Positions 12,015 to 23,002 of a stretch of DNA of 64,000 nt are shown piece after piece (position 1 is the first letter of the stretch; every line of letters starts with the position of its first letter). This DNA comes from Phoma sp. XZ068. Lineage: Eukaryota > Ascomycota > Dothideomycetes > Pleosporales > Didymellaceae. The notes under the pieces were generated by a model. It searched no databases and was not told the DNA's origin. It saw nothing but the letters and a program-made list of their open reading frames with translations. The DNA is taken from the NCBI GenBank assembly GCA_004835665.1, contig RBKR01000008.1, positions 1,054,001 to 1,118,000 on the forward strand. Direction: 5' to 3'. Both the position numbers and the translations under genes were made by a program.

Positions 12015-12893
12015 TCAAATATACCTGAAGAGGTATCTGACAGCCTTCTGCGGTAGAGTGGCGGATGGTCGCGCCTACATATCCTAGCACGAGTGCTTCG
12101 AGGACTCTATTTTCTGGTGTCGCGAGTATGAGATTATCTTCCGGGCGGCGTATACATTGTCTTCCCATAGTTGCGTGTGCTTCAGTCACATCGAACATCA
12201 TAACAGCATGGCGCAGGTTTTAGACTGTCATTCAGATATCCCCGGGCCACAGAATTTGGAAGATTTAAATTTCACAATTCACTTCTATTTGCACATACAT
12301 TATCTGCGGTATCCTTGTTCTACGATGCACTGCTCGTGGACGATCAACGTCGTGCAGTAATACCTAGACCTTCGCTCGTTGGTTTCTATGTCAGTCATTC
12401 ACATTCTTCGATTCTCCCACAAACGTTCGATACATGTACTGGCTCACCTTGACATGACCTTACAACCACAACGTCTTCCCTTCACAGTACTTACCAACAT
12501 GGTAATTGCCACGTACTACGAGAATAGTTCAGCACAGGAAACTGCTCTGCATGATACATCTCGAGATAGGCCATCGAATTATTGCGCACTGTGCCAGCAG
12601 TAATACCGCCGATATGTGACTACCAAGTGTTTGACCATAAACGCCAAATCGTCGTAAACACTCAGGTCAGCATGCTATAAGTTCGCATTCCTGTTGAGCA
12701 ATACCGGACCGCACGTCCGGGATACACCCCTGGTGTGCCATCATCCCGCCAGGCACCGTTACCTTCACCTTCGTCCGCTACTAGGGCAACTCAGACCCAG
12801 CTCCACATCGCCATCCTTTCAGACTCTGTCCTGCTTTCAACTCTTGCCATACCATCGACCAGAGTACCCAAGTCCCCAACAGCGGCGGCCACA
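12015..12893. other. Intergenic, no gene seen
   Basis: Non-coding 879 bp between the tandem genes WSS1 and the DUF7918 gene. The last 150 bp are pyrimidine-rich and form the likely promoter and leader of the latter. Nothing else is recognisable. Confidence 0.5.
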
Positions 12894-15635
12894 ATGCCCT
12901 TTCTCAAAGACCTCCGCTGCTCAATCGAGCTCTCACACAACCACCAGCCACTCCCCGAGCTCGGCACCGTCTACGGCGACGCCATCGTCGAAACCTTCAT
13001 CCCCGTACCCTCGAAGCAGCAGAAATTCACCGTGCACCTCTCCTCGACGAACTTCATCGCCCCCGGCCTCGCCATGTATGTTTTCATCGACGGGGTGTAC
13101 CAGTGCAACCGCAACAGGCAGAACCTGAAACTTCGCACGCCGCCGGACCGTCGCTCGCTTGTGGACTTTAGGGTTAGGCAGAAGGAGGAGAGGCAGAAGG
13201 ATGGGTCGATGATTGCGCGGGAGTGGACGTTTGGGAAGCTTGATTCTGGTATGTATATCTCGTTTGTGTTGTAGTAGTGCTGACGACGTGTAGTATCAGC
13301 AGCTGGGACACCGGAATCCTGCTCACCGAATGTGCTTGAGAATATCGGATGCATCGAGGTTGTGGTGCTGCGTTGCGCTGGCTCTCAAAATGACAAACGG
13401 GCAGTGAATATGAATATGGATGGAGCAGCCGATTATACTGATCACCGTTTCGACCGTGATGCTCGTTCTCGAGTAACAGCCTTCGATGACCGCGATCCGC
13501 AAATACCTTTCTACCGCCCGCCGTACGCAGAGACAGTGAGAAGTTATGGAAAGACAGCGACGCAGCGTGGACGTGCCTCCGACAACTACTCGAAGAAAGC
13601 ACACTCGAGATATTCAGAGCCACTCAGTCCAGGGATACGGCCTCGCGACATCCCAGCTCCAGGGTTCAAGTACGGCAGCGGACCACTTCCGCCGCGATCA
13701 GAGGTAGAGGAAGTTGCTCCACCGGGTGGTGCTTCTACAGTTGACCCTGACATGCTCGGGAAGGTGGTTGCAGATGCCGTCAAGCGTGGCGTAGAAGCAT
13801 GGAGAAAGAAGGATAAAGGTGGTGGAAGTCGAATGGGCAGTCGGCAGTATGGAGAGCATTTGGATGATGCCAGTCAGGTTCCTGGAGCGTGGCCGATGTC
13901 TCCAACTCGGTCGCCGAAATATCATTCCCACAGATCGGCATCTTCTGAGCGCCAACGTGAGGATGACTCGACATGGGAGCGGGATTCAGTGGACTGGAAG
14001 CGCCGCCCAGCTCGAAGCAGAACCCGTACACGCGTTGCCTGGGATGAGGAGCCTGCGTGGGACAAGCAGTCGAAAGCTGACGGATGGGACATGTCCAGTA
14101 ACAGTCCTGCCGATTCCTGGGACACAGAAGACGCCTGGTCAACGACGCGGCCTACCAGCTGGGACGAAGCTCGCCACTCTCGATCCAAGAGTCGCACTGC
14201 TCGCAGCCCTTCTCGACGGACATCTCACGCTTCCCGTCGCTCCTCCAACCACCAGCCTCACAAATCTCGATCGAAGTCCCGCTCCAAATCTCGCTCTCAC
14301 TGGGCAGACGAAGTGCGATCGTCCCCAGAATCCAACGACGGATGGACACGCATCGACGCACCTTCAACCCCCTCAATCTCCCACTCAGACTCCACGCTCA
14401 AACCCTCCCACTCACGCAGCCAAATCCACCGTCCACGCAGCAAATCTCGACGCCGCTCCAGGCTCGAAAGTGGTCGAACCAGCCACGAGCGACGGTCATC
14501 CCACCTCGTCGACACCCCGTGGCATCATGGAAGCGTGCACCACGTCCATCCGCCGTCTGTACTAGTCACCAACGCACCTACGCTCGTGTCGGCGCCTCTA
14601 TCGCCGTTCCCAGCCGTGCGCTCGCGGAAGGGAAGTGTGATGATACAACCTGCTGCGTCTGTTATAGCGCCGCCGCCTACGTGGGGCTGTGCGTCTGATA
14701 AAGGGCGGAAGGGTAGTAAAGCGTATTTGCCTCCTGCGGCGTTTAGTATGGTGGGTGAAGAGCGTAAGGAGAGTAGGGAGTCTAGTGGGTCATCGTCGTG
14801 GGGAGGTGTGGAGAAATCTGGGGAGGGTAGACGTAGTTGGGGAGATGATGGGACTGGTTGGGGAAACGATGATGTTGGGCGGAGTGGTGGTTGGGGTGTT
14901 GAAAAGAAGGACGACAGCTGGAGTCAGGCTGATACCAAAGACGCCGCACTTGATGGCTGGAGTACAAGCGTCAACAACACTTGGAGCCATCCCGACGATA
15001 CCAAAGACGAGCAAAACGACGCCGGAAAGTTCAAAGGATGGGACGCCGCCATCAACTGGAGTACTGCAACCAACACCAACACTTCCCGGCCCAAGCAACA
15101 TAACACGCCAACCACACCCTTCACGGCCGCAACTCCCACCTGGACAGCTCCAGCTCCAGCTCCAGCTCCAGCACCACAAGCCAAACCCAATCCCACCATC
15201 AAATCCAAACGCCACACCTCAAAATCCCTCTCCAAATACCGCCTCCCCACCCCATCAACCCACCGCCACATGGCCCCTCCGCCCTCCAAAAACCCAGATA
15301 CACCCCAGCCCGTCTCAACCAAAGCACACGCCATACCAACCCTCCCCGCATCAGCCGTGCAGAATGGAATCCAGCACCAAGTCCTCGCCGGCCCAGGTAC
15401 ATCCTATGGCCACGCTGTTTCGCGACCGGTGTATGTGGATTCGCTTGAGGCGCCGTGGGGGGTATTTAGGTTTGTTTATAGGAGTGCTGAGGTACTGCAG
15501 AGTTTATTCGGGGCTGGGTGTTTGGATAGCACGGGGAAGGACAGAGTGGATAAGACAGGGGAGGAGGAGGAGGGGAAAGGGGGAATGGTTGAGGAGTGGG
15601 TTATTCGACATTCGAAGAGTACTTGTGATGAATGA
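12894..15635 (+). CDS. DUF7918 protein with Ser/Arg-rich and Trp-rich tail
   Basis: Two exons, 12894-13248 and 13294-15635 (45-bp intron, GTATGT..GTAG), give 898 residues. The start MPFLKDLRCSIEL and the beta-rich first 170 residues (VYGDAIVETFIPVP, NFIAPGLAMYVFIDGVYQCNR) match the DUF7918 domain found widely in filamentous ascomycetes; its function is unknown. The remainder is disordered. It has a run of RS dipeptides (SKSRSKSRSH) around residues 430-470, repeated Trp/Asp motifs of the form W-D-x-x (AWDEEPAWDKQ, DSWDTEDAW), an Ala-Pro repeat (PAPAPAPAP) and a C-terminal folded piece (EAPWGVFRFVYRSAEVLQSLF). RS repeats suggest RNA-processing or nuclear-speckle contacts, by inference only. Base composition is like the neighbours. 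Confidence 0.8.
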
Positions 15636-15974
15636 TGTTGGGAGGGGAGGTAAGAGGGGCAGATGAAGTAAAAAGATGTCTTGTCTGTTCGATTGTTCTA
15701 GTCCAATCCAGCGAGACGTCATAAATACCTGCTGTCCCAACCAACCCCCACGACAAGCACTTCCTCAAGTTGAAAAGAAAAAAAAGCATGGTGTTCAGTC
15801 AGTTTATTGTGGTATCGTATCTCCCCTTCTTGCCTCCCTATAAACCCTGCCATTGCATCATCAGCCAGCTTTTAGTCCCGCCTCGCAAACCCAGTACCCG
15901 CTCGGGCCCAAAACGCCATGTCTGAACTCATCCTAAAAAAACGCCGTGAAATGCTGCAACTCTACTGAAAGTGT
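15636..15974. other. Convergent 3' regions
   Basis: 339 bp between the 3' ends of the DUF7918 gene and NSA2, with an A-rich run (AAAAGAAAAAAAAAGC) at about 15773-15787. No gene is seen. Confidence 0.5.
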
Positions 15975-16863
15975 CTAGACGAGCAGGACGGCGTTGAGAC
16001 AGCCGTCGTTTTCGGGGTTGTTTGTTACTTCTGTGGGGTGTTAGTTATCAGAGTATCTGGGAGTATGGAGTGACGTACGAGCATAACGACCCCAGACGAC
16101 CTTGCCGCCGGCTGTTACCAGACCTAGCTCGCTGACGTTGACTTCGATGATGGTTCCCTTGGTGAGCACGCCCAGCTGGGTGTACAGGGGGTTCTGGGGG
16201 TTCTTCTTGACAGAGATGATGGGCAGCTGCACGGTCACGCTGAGCTCCGGGTGGGTGACGTTGGCCTTCTTGTAGCGCAGACCCATGGGGCGGATGAAGC
16301 GCTCGTACTTGACGGGGCGGCGGGTGAAGCCGGGGCCGACAAAGGTGGGCTTGGTGATCATGCGCTTCCAGCTCTTCTTGGCCGTCTTCTTGCCCGTCTT
16401 GACGACGCTGAACATTTCCTCCTCGCTGATGCCCTTGACCTTGGGCAGGGGCACGCTGAAGCGGGCGGCCTTTTCGTTGCGCTTCTGCTTGATGGCCGAG
16501 GACAGGGCCTTTGCGTTCTTCTCGTTGCTGCGGTCGAGCAGGTACTGCGGCAGGGCCTCGGTGCTGGGCTCGGCGGGCTCGCTCGTCTTGACGTTGCGCT
16601 CCTCATGTGCGCGGATCGTCTTCTTCATCTGGATCTTCTCCTTGCGGCGCTTCTCGGCGTACAGTTTGGCGCGCAGGCCGCGGTAGTTCTGCGCCTTCTT
16701 GGAGCCATCGTGGCCTTCACGGGCTATGCGCTTGCGCTTGCGCTCGTCGTGATCGAAGCGCTTGCCGTGCCTGCGGGGTTAGGAGCTGATTATAACGACG
16801 GGGTCGGGGGTTATGAGAGACGCACTGCTTCGTCCAGCGCTCAATGTACTCGTTCTGAGGCAT
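15975..16863 (-). CDS. NSA2: Ribosome biogenesis protein NSA2 (60S pre-ribosome factor)
   Basis: Three exons, 16863-16826, 16770-16079 and 16030-15975, give 261 residues, the same length as the yeast protein. The start MPQNEYIERWTKQHGKRFD, the Lys/Arg-rich helix (KRKREAREGHDGSKKAQNYRGLRAKL), and the S8e-like beta barrel ending GGKVVWGRYAQVTNNPENDG...LLV are diagnostic. NSA2 joins nucleolar pre-60S particles and is needed for 27SB pre-rRNA processing. Both introns are short, and the last one interrupts the barrel's final strand, so the C-terminal exon codes only about 18 residues. The gene lies head to head with the mitochondrial ribosomal protein bL21m across 210 bp. Confidence 0.97.
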
Positions 16864-17073
16864 GGCGGCGGTTTGGGGGTTGGTGCGGGTGTGGAGACTG
16901 AGCCCTCACGCAGCGCAGAAAGTTGGGGCGGCGAACAATTTCAGGACGCTAGTTGGAGAGGGCCGCAGTCTTGGCGCGAACTCCGACCTCCGCCAAAGTT
17001 AGCAGCGTCCAAGGCAGGACATTGCAGGCCGCACATCGACACGGCCAGGACAGCCATTGCCCGCCCCCCCACC
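16864..17073. promoter_or_regulatory. Bidirectional promoter NSA2 / mitochondrial bL21m
   Basis: Only 210 bp separate two divergent ATGs. The stretch is GC-rich with a C-run just before the bL21m start (CCCGCCCCCCCACC). No clear TATA box is present. Both genes make ribosome-assembly products, so a shared growth-regulated promoter is plausible. Confidence 0.55.
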
Positions 17074-17808
17074 ATGGCTCTCCTCGCCCGCACCGCACGG
17101 AATGCCCTCGAGGCCCGCGCCGCCCTCGCGCCGGCCGTCCTCGTCCCCCGCCGCGCACACATCACAACGCAGTCGCACGCGCTCGAGAGCGGCAACGTCC
17201 CCGACCCGCTGATTCAGTCTGGCCAGCGCGTCTCGCAGGACCTCAAGGAGAAAGTCCGCTCGCACACGCTGTCGCCCTCGGCCCCGGCGCCCTCAGTCCC
17301 CAGCGCCCCCAACACCCGCCTCGACGTCGTCTCGCGGCACATCACCCCGTCGATACGCAACCTGCTCCCGCTGCTGCACTCGCAGCCCGCCCACTACATG
17401 ACCCTGCACATCCACGGGCGCCCCTACCTGCTGACCCGCGGCGACACCCTGCGCCTGCCGTTCCTCATGCCGAACGTCAAGCCCGGCGACGTCCTGCGCC
17501 TGAACCGCGCCACCCACATTGGCTCGCGCGACTACACGCTCAAAGCCCCCGAGGCCGTCAAGGGGACTGCCGACCACGCCAAGAAGGTGTTTTACCTGGA
17601 TGAGCGCCTGTTTACCGTGCGTGCACGGGTGGTTGCCATTGAGACGGAGCCGATGCGAGTGGAGGAGAAGACGAAGCGGAGGCAGAGACATACTAAGCAT
17701 GTGTTTAGTAAGATGCGGTTTACCGTGCTGAAGATTAGCGACATGGAGGTCAAGAGTCTGAGCGAGTATGAGGAGGTGTTGGGGCAGGGCGAGGTTGTCG
17801 AAGCATAG
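17074..17808 (+). CDS. Mitochondrial large-subunit ribosomal protein bL21m
   Basis: Single exon, 244 residues. The N-terminal 30 residues (MALLARTARNALEARAAL...RRAH) are Arg/Ala-rich without acidic residues, a mitochondrial targeting presequence. The body has the bL21 pattern: MTLHIHGRPYLLTRGDTLRLPF, then PGDVLRLNRATHIGSRDYTL, and a basic RRQRHTKHVFSKMRFTVLKI near the C-terminus that corresponds to the rRNA-binding R-x-G-H/K-R-Q region. This corresponds to the yeast protein Mrpl49. It acts in the mitochondrial matrix as part of the mitoribosome large subunit. The start at 17074 (CACCATGGCT) is chosen for its strong context and because it begins the presequence. Confidence 0.93.
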   Translation: MALLARTARNALEARAALAPAVLVPRRAHITTQSHALESGNVPDPLIQSGQRVSQDLKEKVRSHTLSPSAPAPSVPSAPNTRLDVVSRHITPSIRNLLPLLHSQPAHYMTLHIHGRPYLLTRGDTLRLPFLMPNVKPGDVLRLNRATHIGSRDYTLKAPEAVKGTADHAKKVFYLDERLFTVRARVVAIETEPMRVEEKTKRRQRHTKHVFSKMRFTVLKISDMEVKSLSEYEEVLGQGEVVEA

Positions 17809-18100
17809 ACGCTGGAATGGATGAGCATGGATGAGCATCTGGAGTTGGGCATTTGTATCATATGTGTAGATATCATGGGCATACCCGGTCGAGCACAGCA
17901 CCGTGTATAACAATGTTTGATCAGCATTGGATGGGCAGCTTTTTCGTCTTCATCTCATGTCTTCTTATGTCTTCTTCTCATTACTTCAATTCCGTCGTGG
18001 ACGTCGTGAGCTACTTCTTCAGCCATCGAATAGCTCCCTCGAACCTGAAGATGGCATCCCTGCTCCTTCAACCGTGCCGCCGCTCATACTCCCAAGACTG

Positions 18101-19354
18101 CTAAGCAACAACCTGCGACGCGTAGAACTCAGGATACTGGTTCTGAATCATCGTCGTCACCTTCTCCACCTCCTCAGCCAGCCCCATCACGTTCGCGTCC
18201 CACTTCCTCAGCTCCTTGCCCACCACCCGCTCCGCATGCCCCGTCTTGCGCTCGCCGCTGGCCTCGCCCTCGAAGAAGATCAGCCGGTCAATCTGGTCGA
18301 TATGCCCGGACAGACGACCCTGTTCTAACATCTTGGCCGCATAATCCTCTGCCTTCTCAGCATCAATCCCCAGCAGCTCACCCAGCTGGTCAAACCCAAT
18401 GTTGTTGTACAGCTTCGACGCACCAAGCAGGTTGTGCTCCAGAACAGCCTTGTCCAGCACAGTCGATCCGTCCGCCGTCTTGGCGAGCTGATGGGGCGCC
18501 AGCTTCGTTGCGAACGCTTTGATCTCTGCAGGCGAGAGCAGACGGTCGAGGAAGATCTTCTCAAGAATGGGATAGTCGTCGAGCGAGCTGGCCCGCTCAT
18601 CTTTGTACAGCCTCGCCAACATCTTTCCACGCTGTGGGCCGGCAGGTGCTAGGACAGTGCAGATGATGGCCGCCCCCAGCGCCTGCACGCGATCATCCTC
18701 CTCCACCATAGTCTCCTGGCTCATGGCGTAGTATGCGCTGGCTGCGTCGAGGAAGGCGCGCTGGGCGTCGTAGATGCGAGCCTGGCTGAGCTGGAAGTGC
18801 ATCCGTGTCTCCTTGTCCTGCACATTGAAGATGATGTTCTTGACCTTGTTCAGGTGCGAGAAGGCGCTTGTGGGGTCGTCCTCTTCCAAGTAGCACCGCA
18901 CAATCCGAACCCATACTCTTGCCTTGTCGTCGGCTGTGATTGACTTCTGTGTTGACTCCAAGTTGATCGACGCCAGTGTCTGTGCTGATTTCCGGTAGTC
19001 CTCTATCGCCTCATACGCGTCGGCCAGCGCCTCTTTGATTGATGTGTCCTGCTCCTCGTACTGTCCAGCGCCCTTTGACTGCAGCAGCGAGACCACCTTC
19101 TCACCAACCTCAATCTTGACATCCGGATCCTTCACATTGCGGAAAGCGTCTACGAAGGCGGCGAGGAGCGGTCGTAGCTGGACTATCCCTATTGAGTCGT
19201 CGAGGAGGGTTCGAGCGTATGCGTTGAGGTTCTCGGTGAGGTTCTCTGTGGAGGCGGTAATCTGCTGGAGGATGGATGTGTATTGCGAGGGCTTGTCGCC
19301 AGTCGAGGCGGCCTGGACGTCCTGCAGCGCGGAGGCAACTGCTGGTGAAGCCAT
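18101..19354 (-). CDS. CSN4: COP9 signalosome subunit 4 (PCI domain)
   Basis: Single exon, 417 residues, beginning MASPAVASALQDVQ at ATG 19354; no ATG lies further upstream in the frame. The N-terminal two thirds are alpha-helical TPR-like repeats (LLAAFVDAFRNVKDPDVKIEV, ALADAYEAIEDYRKSAQTLASINLES, RIYDAQRAFLDAASAYYAMS). The PCI/winged-helix part follows (SLDDYPILEKIFLDRLLSPAEIKAFATKLAPHQ, AVLEHNLLGASKLYNNIGFDQLGELLGI), then a C-terminal coiled helix. This matches CSN4/AcoD length and order. The COP9 signalosome removes NEDD8 from cullins and in fungi governs development. UBA3, which charges NEDD8, is encoded at 60.9 kb, though the distance makes this coincidence. Confidence 0.93.
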   Translation of the reverse strand: MASPAVASALQDVQAASTGDKPSQYTSILQQITASTENLTENLNAYARTLLDDSIGIVQLRPLLAAFVDAFRNVKDPDVKIEVGEKVVSLLQSKGAGQYEEQDTSIKEALADAYEAIEDYRKSAQTLASINLESTQKSITADDKARVWVRIVRCYLEEDDPTSAFSHLNKVKNIIFNVQDKETRMHFQLSQARIYDAQRAFLDAASAYYAMSQETMVEEDDRVQALGAAIICTVLAPAGPQRGKMLARLYKDERASSLDDYPILEKIFLDRLLSPAEIKAFATKLAPHQLAKTADGSTVLDKAVLEHNLLGASKLYNNIGFDQLGELLGIDAEKAEDYAAKMLEQGRLSGHIDQIDRLIFFEGEASGERKTGHAERVVGKELRKWDANVMGLAEEVEKVTTMIQNQYPEFYASQVVA

Positions 19355-19786
19355 GCCCGCGGGAGTGAGCAAGCTCCGGTTGTAGACTGTGGCGATGCAG
19401 GTTGAGGGGTCGAACACGCCAATCGTAGACTGAGTATATGAGTAATGCTGCAAGAAGGATTAGTTCAAGTGAGTGACAGTAACTTCAAGACAAGGCATCA
19501 TTCATGTGGGGGTGGGGTGGAGCTATGACCTGCTTACTTGGCAAGGCAGTCGCGCTAGCGCGGTGACCGTGAATGCGCTCTTGTACTTCTCTTTGACCAT
19601 TGTTTGACCGACATCCTTCCTTGCCCAACCGCACCCACGCAAAGCTACTGCAGCTTCTCCGCTCGCTAATCCAAAGCGCCACCAACACCGCGCAACACAC
19701 ACGAACCGCTCCGGGCAGGCAAACAACCGATACGACCGCGCACCAGGCGCCAGCTGGTCCCCGACCGCACACTCTTTGTCGCGAAG
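19355..19786. promoter_or_regulatory. Divergent promoter CSN4 / TFIIF-beta
   Basis: 432 bp between two divergent ATGs, with no ATG-initiated gene inside. No specific operator is recognised; the TFIIF side is rich in short CA/CCG steps. Confidence 0.45.
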
Positions 19787-20797
19787 ATGAACGGAATCAA
19801 GCAGGATCCGGATGAGGGGACGCCGATTCAGTACATGGACGATGAGTTCTTCGAGGACACTGGGGAGATGTCGATGCCACAGCCAGACACTAAGAGCGAC
19901 GTCTGGTTAACACGGATTAACGAGTGGCTGTACGATGCGGTTTCAAAGTGGGACGATCTTGCTGAGGGCAACGACAACGACCAGATACAGATTGGAGAAG
20001 TGCTTGCCTTCAACACAACAGTTGGTATCGACAAGAACAAGCCGATGCGCCTCTTCTTCAATGATCGATGGCGCGCCAAGTCCAACCTGCCCACAGCCTT
20101 TGAACTGCAGCCTACACAAGCATCGGATACAGTACTGGGGAACACGTACGTTTTCACAGAGAAGGACCTGCCGGGCTACAAACCCAATGGATTCGGCCAA
20201 GGCCACCGCGGAGGCTACAACACACAAGACCCCAAAGCGCGCATACAGAAGCGCGGGAAGTACAGGAAGGCGATTCCCAAGCAGACTGCTCTCATCGGCC
20301 ACGCAACTCGCCAGTACCAGGCAAACCCGCTGCCTACAAAAGAGTACAAGGATTTCGAGCAGCAGCGCATCAAGCAGGCCGTGCAAGGCTCGCATATGGA
20401 GACGGTCATCATCAAGGACCCCGGTGTCGCCAACTACAACAACGTCCAGAGCAGATTCACATCGTTCATCAAGCCCACAACAAAGTCAAAGCCACAGCAG
20501 AACAAGGCCGCTCGTATCTCTCACCGCGAGCTGTTGGATCTGCTTCACAGCCTGTTCGACGAGTACGAGTACTGGTCGATGAAGGCGCTCAAAGCACGGA
20601 CAAAGCAACCAGAGCAGTTCTTGAAAGAAGTGCTCCCAGAGCTGGCCCATCTGGTCAAGTCCGGTTCCTTCGCCAGCCACTGGCAGCGACAGCAGCACTT
20701 CAACGTCGGCAGGACTCTCAGCAACCAGCAGTCCGCGCTGGCCCCAGACGTCGGCGGCGACGATTCCGAGGACGAAGAAATGGAAGACGTGGTGTAA
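19787..20797 (+). CDS. TFG2: Transcription initiation factor IIF beta subunit (Tfg2/RAP30)
   Basis: Single exon, 336 residues. The dimerisation barrel occupies the N-terminal half (SDVWLTRINEWLYDAVSKWDD, NTYVFTEKDLPGYK). The C-terminal winged-helix DNA-binding domain is unmistakable: ISHRELLDLLHSLFDEYEYWSMKALKARTKQPEQFLKEVL, followed by LAHLVKSGSFASHWQ. It ends in a very acidic tail (DDSEDEEMEDVV). TFIIF binds RNA polymerase II and stabilises the preinitiation complex in the nucleus. No intron is needed and the frame is intact. Confidence 0.95.
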   Translation: MNGIKQDPDEGTPIQYMDDEFFEDTGEMSMPQPDTKSDVWLTRINEWLYDAVSKWDDLAEGNDNDQIQIGEVLAFNTTVGIDKNKPMRLFFNDRWRAKSNLPTAFELQPTQASDTVLGNTYVFTEKDLPGYKPNGFGQGHRGGYNTQDPKARIQKRGKYRKAIPKQTALIGHATRQYQANPLPTKEYKDFEQQRIKQAVQGSHMETVIIKDPGVANYNNVQSRFTSFIKPTTKSKPQQNKAARISHRELLDLLHSLFDEYEYWSMKALKARTKQPEQFLKEVLPELAHLVKSGSFASHWQRQQHFNVGRTLSNQQSALAPDVGGDDSEDEEMEDVV

Positions 20798-21225
20798 TTC
20801 GTTGGGATTTCTCAACATACTCACAGTTTCACCGCACGCTGCAATGAGGTGCGTGAATACAAAAGCGCCGTTGTCATGGTTCTATCGGGCGACATTGCAT
20901 GTATGATATTTAGACAGGGTTTGGGTCGCTCTTCATATACCCATCAATAACACCAAACAATTGACTGTCATCGCCGTATTCTGCACTACACATTTCCAAA
21001 ACTACAAAAGAGAATATTGTGCAGCATCGGATATAACTTCATGCACGGCTAAGGCATCCAATCCCGCTCCTAGCGCCCGTCAAACGCACGACTCGAACAA
21101 CATTACCACGACGAGCCTAGTGTAATGCATCCCCGTCATCACTGACTTCAACCTCAAAATGCTGACTCCTTCATTCATTGCTCACCTACGGGGTTCGGGG
21201 TAGATTGACCAGTGTTGTACGGACC
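20798..21225. other. Intergenic, no gene seen
   Basis: 428 bp between the tandem genes TFG2 and the acyltransferase. It presumably holds one 3' untranslated region and one promoter. No notable motif. Confidence 0.45.
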
Positions 21226-22974
21226 ATGGCCTCGCCACAGAAAGAGAAACAGAAAGAGACGGCCCAGAAAGACATCCCCCTCTGGTTAACCCGCTACGCA
21301 ACACGCTTCCACGCCTGGACATCATCAACAAACGCAAATGGACAAACGACGTTCATCCGGCCACTAGGACTCGTTGAGACGTCCTTCGACGCAGATGGCG
21401 CCTTCTACGGCGGCAGAGCCGACATGACCGCCACACTAACATGCTCACTACAACACTGTCTATCCCAGCAGGATCTCCGGCGCAGAATAGCACTCGCGTG
21501 GACGGCGCTGCGGCTAAGACATGTTCTGCTGATGAGTCGGCGGTTCTTCGACGACGAAAAGGGATTGCAATTCTGTGTCGATGTTCCCGCTTCGGTGGCG
21601 GATGCTGTGGGGAATGTGCAGGGGGGAATCGTGTGGGTTGAAGATATCTATGCGACTGTTGATGCGCGGGATGTGCATGACCACGCGCTGAATGTCGACC
21701 GGATTATTGACCCGGAGGAGTGTATGTCAAAGGTGCATGTTTTGCCGGTGCGAAAGATGCCGGGGGGAGGAGGGTATGAAGTGGATTTCCTGGTTATAAT
21801 GGGTCATCAGATTTCCGACGGGCTGAGCGCATACGCGTGGTTCAAGGATTTCCTCCGACTGCTGAATCAACCGGTTCTTACCATCGAGGCGGAAATCGCT
21901 GAGTCTCTGCAATTGCAAGTGGTGAGGCAGCGCCTGCCCCCCGCGCAGGAAGACCTGTACCCCCGGATCCAAGGCAACAAGGCTCGCCAGCGCTGGATGT
22001 GGGCGATCCTCCGCGTGCTACGACACGTACAGCACTCGCTGCCTCGCACCTTCGCAAACCCGTTATACAGGCCGACGCGCCGCACGCAGCCCGTAGAGCT
22101 AACACGCACGTACGACAAACTCTTCACATACGGGGGCGCCACCGCACCGCCGCTGTCAACCGGGCACGTCTCAGCGACACTTTCAGCATCCGCGTCCGCG
22201 CGGCTAATAGCACTGTGTCGCGCGGCGAAACTGAGTATCGGAGCGGGATGTTTTGCGCTTGCAGGACTGAGCATGATGGATATCTACGCTTCGCGGAATC
22301 CGCACGTCGAGGGCGCAGATATGCCCGCTATGACGGCCAGTTTCCCGCTGAATCCGCGTGCGTTCTTCAATAACCCCCCGCCGGCGGATTCGTGCATGCT
22401 GGCGTTCAGCGAGGGGATTGTGATGCCCTTCCTGCCTGCCAGTCTGCCGATTGAGGCGCGCTTCAGACTTGCTGCGAGGGCGGCGAATCGCGAGTTGAGG
22501 GTGTATCAGAAGCGGCTGAAGACGACGGGCAAGGGCGAGATTAGCGCTGGGCTGGATAAGCACTCGCCTGGGCGCTTGCTGGCGACTGGGTATCTGGCGC
22601 AGATTGAGCGCGTCGAGGCTAAACTGCCGCCTGGACGACAGCTGGGCTTTGGGAATCCGCAGGGCGAGTTGAAAGCTAGTATTGGGGTTGGGGCGACGTG
22701 TGGTGTTAGTAGTGTGGGGAGCTTGAAGGGGTATTTTAGACCTGGGGAGTATGATGTCAACGACAAGAGCAAGGATTTCGTGGTGGATTACAGGGGATTG
22801 AGGATGGGCGTGCGTGCAAGGGAGGGCGAGTTTCTGGTGGGAAGTTCGACAGATTCCGAGGGACGCGTTGGGTTTGGGGTGAGCTATGACATGAATGCTA
22901 TAGATCGTGAGACGGCGGAGATGTGGGCGAGGACGATTACTGGGTTGTTGGAGAGGGGTGAGTCGAAGCTGTAG
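21226..22974 (+). CDS. CoA-dependent acyltransferase, alcohol acetyltransferase-like
   Basis: Single exon, 582 residues from ATG 21226 (GGACCATGGCC, strong context). The chloramphenicol-acetyltransferase/BAHD-superfamily signature HxxxDG is present as MGHQISDGLSAY near residue 205, preceded by a hydrophobic strand (YEVDFLVIM). A second-half motif, LSIGAGCFALAGLSMMDIY, and the FPLNPRAFF strand fit the fungal alcohol acetyltransferase (AATase-like) group. Relatives make acetate esters or acylate mycotoxin precursors. No polyketide, terpene or peptide synthase lies nearby, so a biosynthetic-cluster role is not supported. Likely cytosolic or ER-attached. The catalytic His and Asp are both present, so activity is expected, but the substrate is unknown. 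Confidence 0.8.
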   Translation: MASPQKEKQKETAQKDIPLWLTRYATRFHAWTSSTNANGQTTFIRPLGLVETSFDADGAFYGGRADMTATLTCSLQHCLSQQDLRRRIALAWTALRLRHVLLMSRRFFDDEKGLQFCVDVPASVADAVGNVQGGIVWVEDIYATVDARDVHDHALNVDRIIDPEECMSKVHVLPVRKMPGGGGYEVDFLVIMGHQISDGLSAYAWFKDFLRLLNQPVLTIEAEIAESLQLQVVRQRLPPAQEDLYPRIQGNKARQRWMWAILRVLRHVQHSLPRTFANPLYRPTRRTQPVELTRTYDKLFTYGGATAPPLSTGHVSATLSASASARLIALCRAAKLSIGAGCFALAGLSMMDIYASRNPHVEGADMPAMTASFPLNPRAFFNNPPPADSCMLAFSEGIVMPFLPASLPIEARFRLAARAANRELRVYQKRLKTTGKGEISAGLDKHSPGRLLATGYLAQIERVEAKLPPGRQLGFGNPQGELKASIGVGATCGVSSVGSLKGYFRPGEYDVNDKSKDFVVDYRGLRMGVRAREGEFLVGSSTDSEGRVGFGVSYDMNAIDRETAEMWARTITGLLERGESKL

Positions 22975-23002
22975 TGAGATGGCGATGATTGCTGTTGGTG
23001 TT

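Noticed and set aside
14689..15666. Long open frame overlapping the DUF7918 gene in another phase
   Set aside because: Shadow of the real gene; Arg/Pro-rich nonsense with no start context.
16251..16901. Plus-strand open frame of 216 codons opposite NSA2
   Set aside because: Antisense shadow of a highly conserved gene; Leu/Ala-rich composition is produced by its codon bias.
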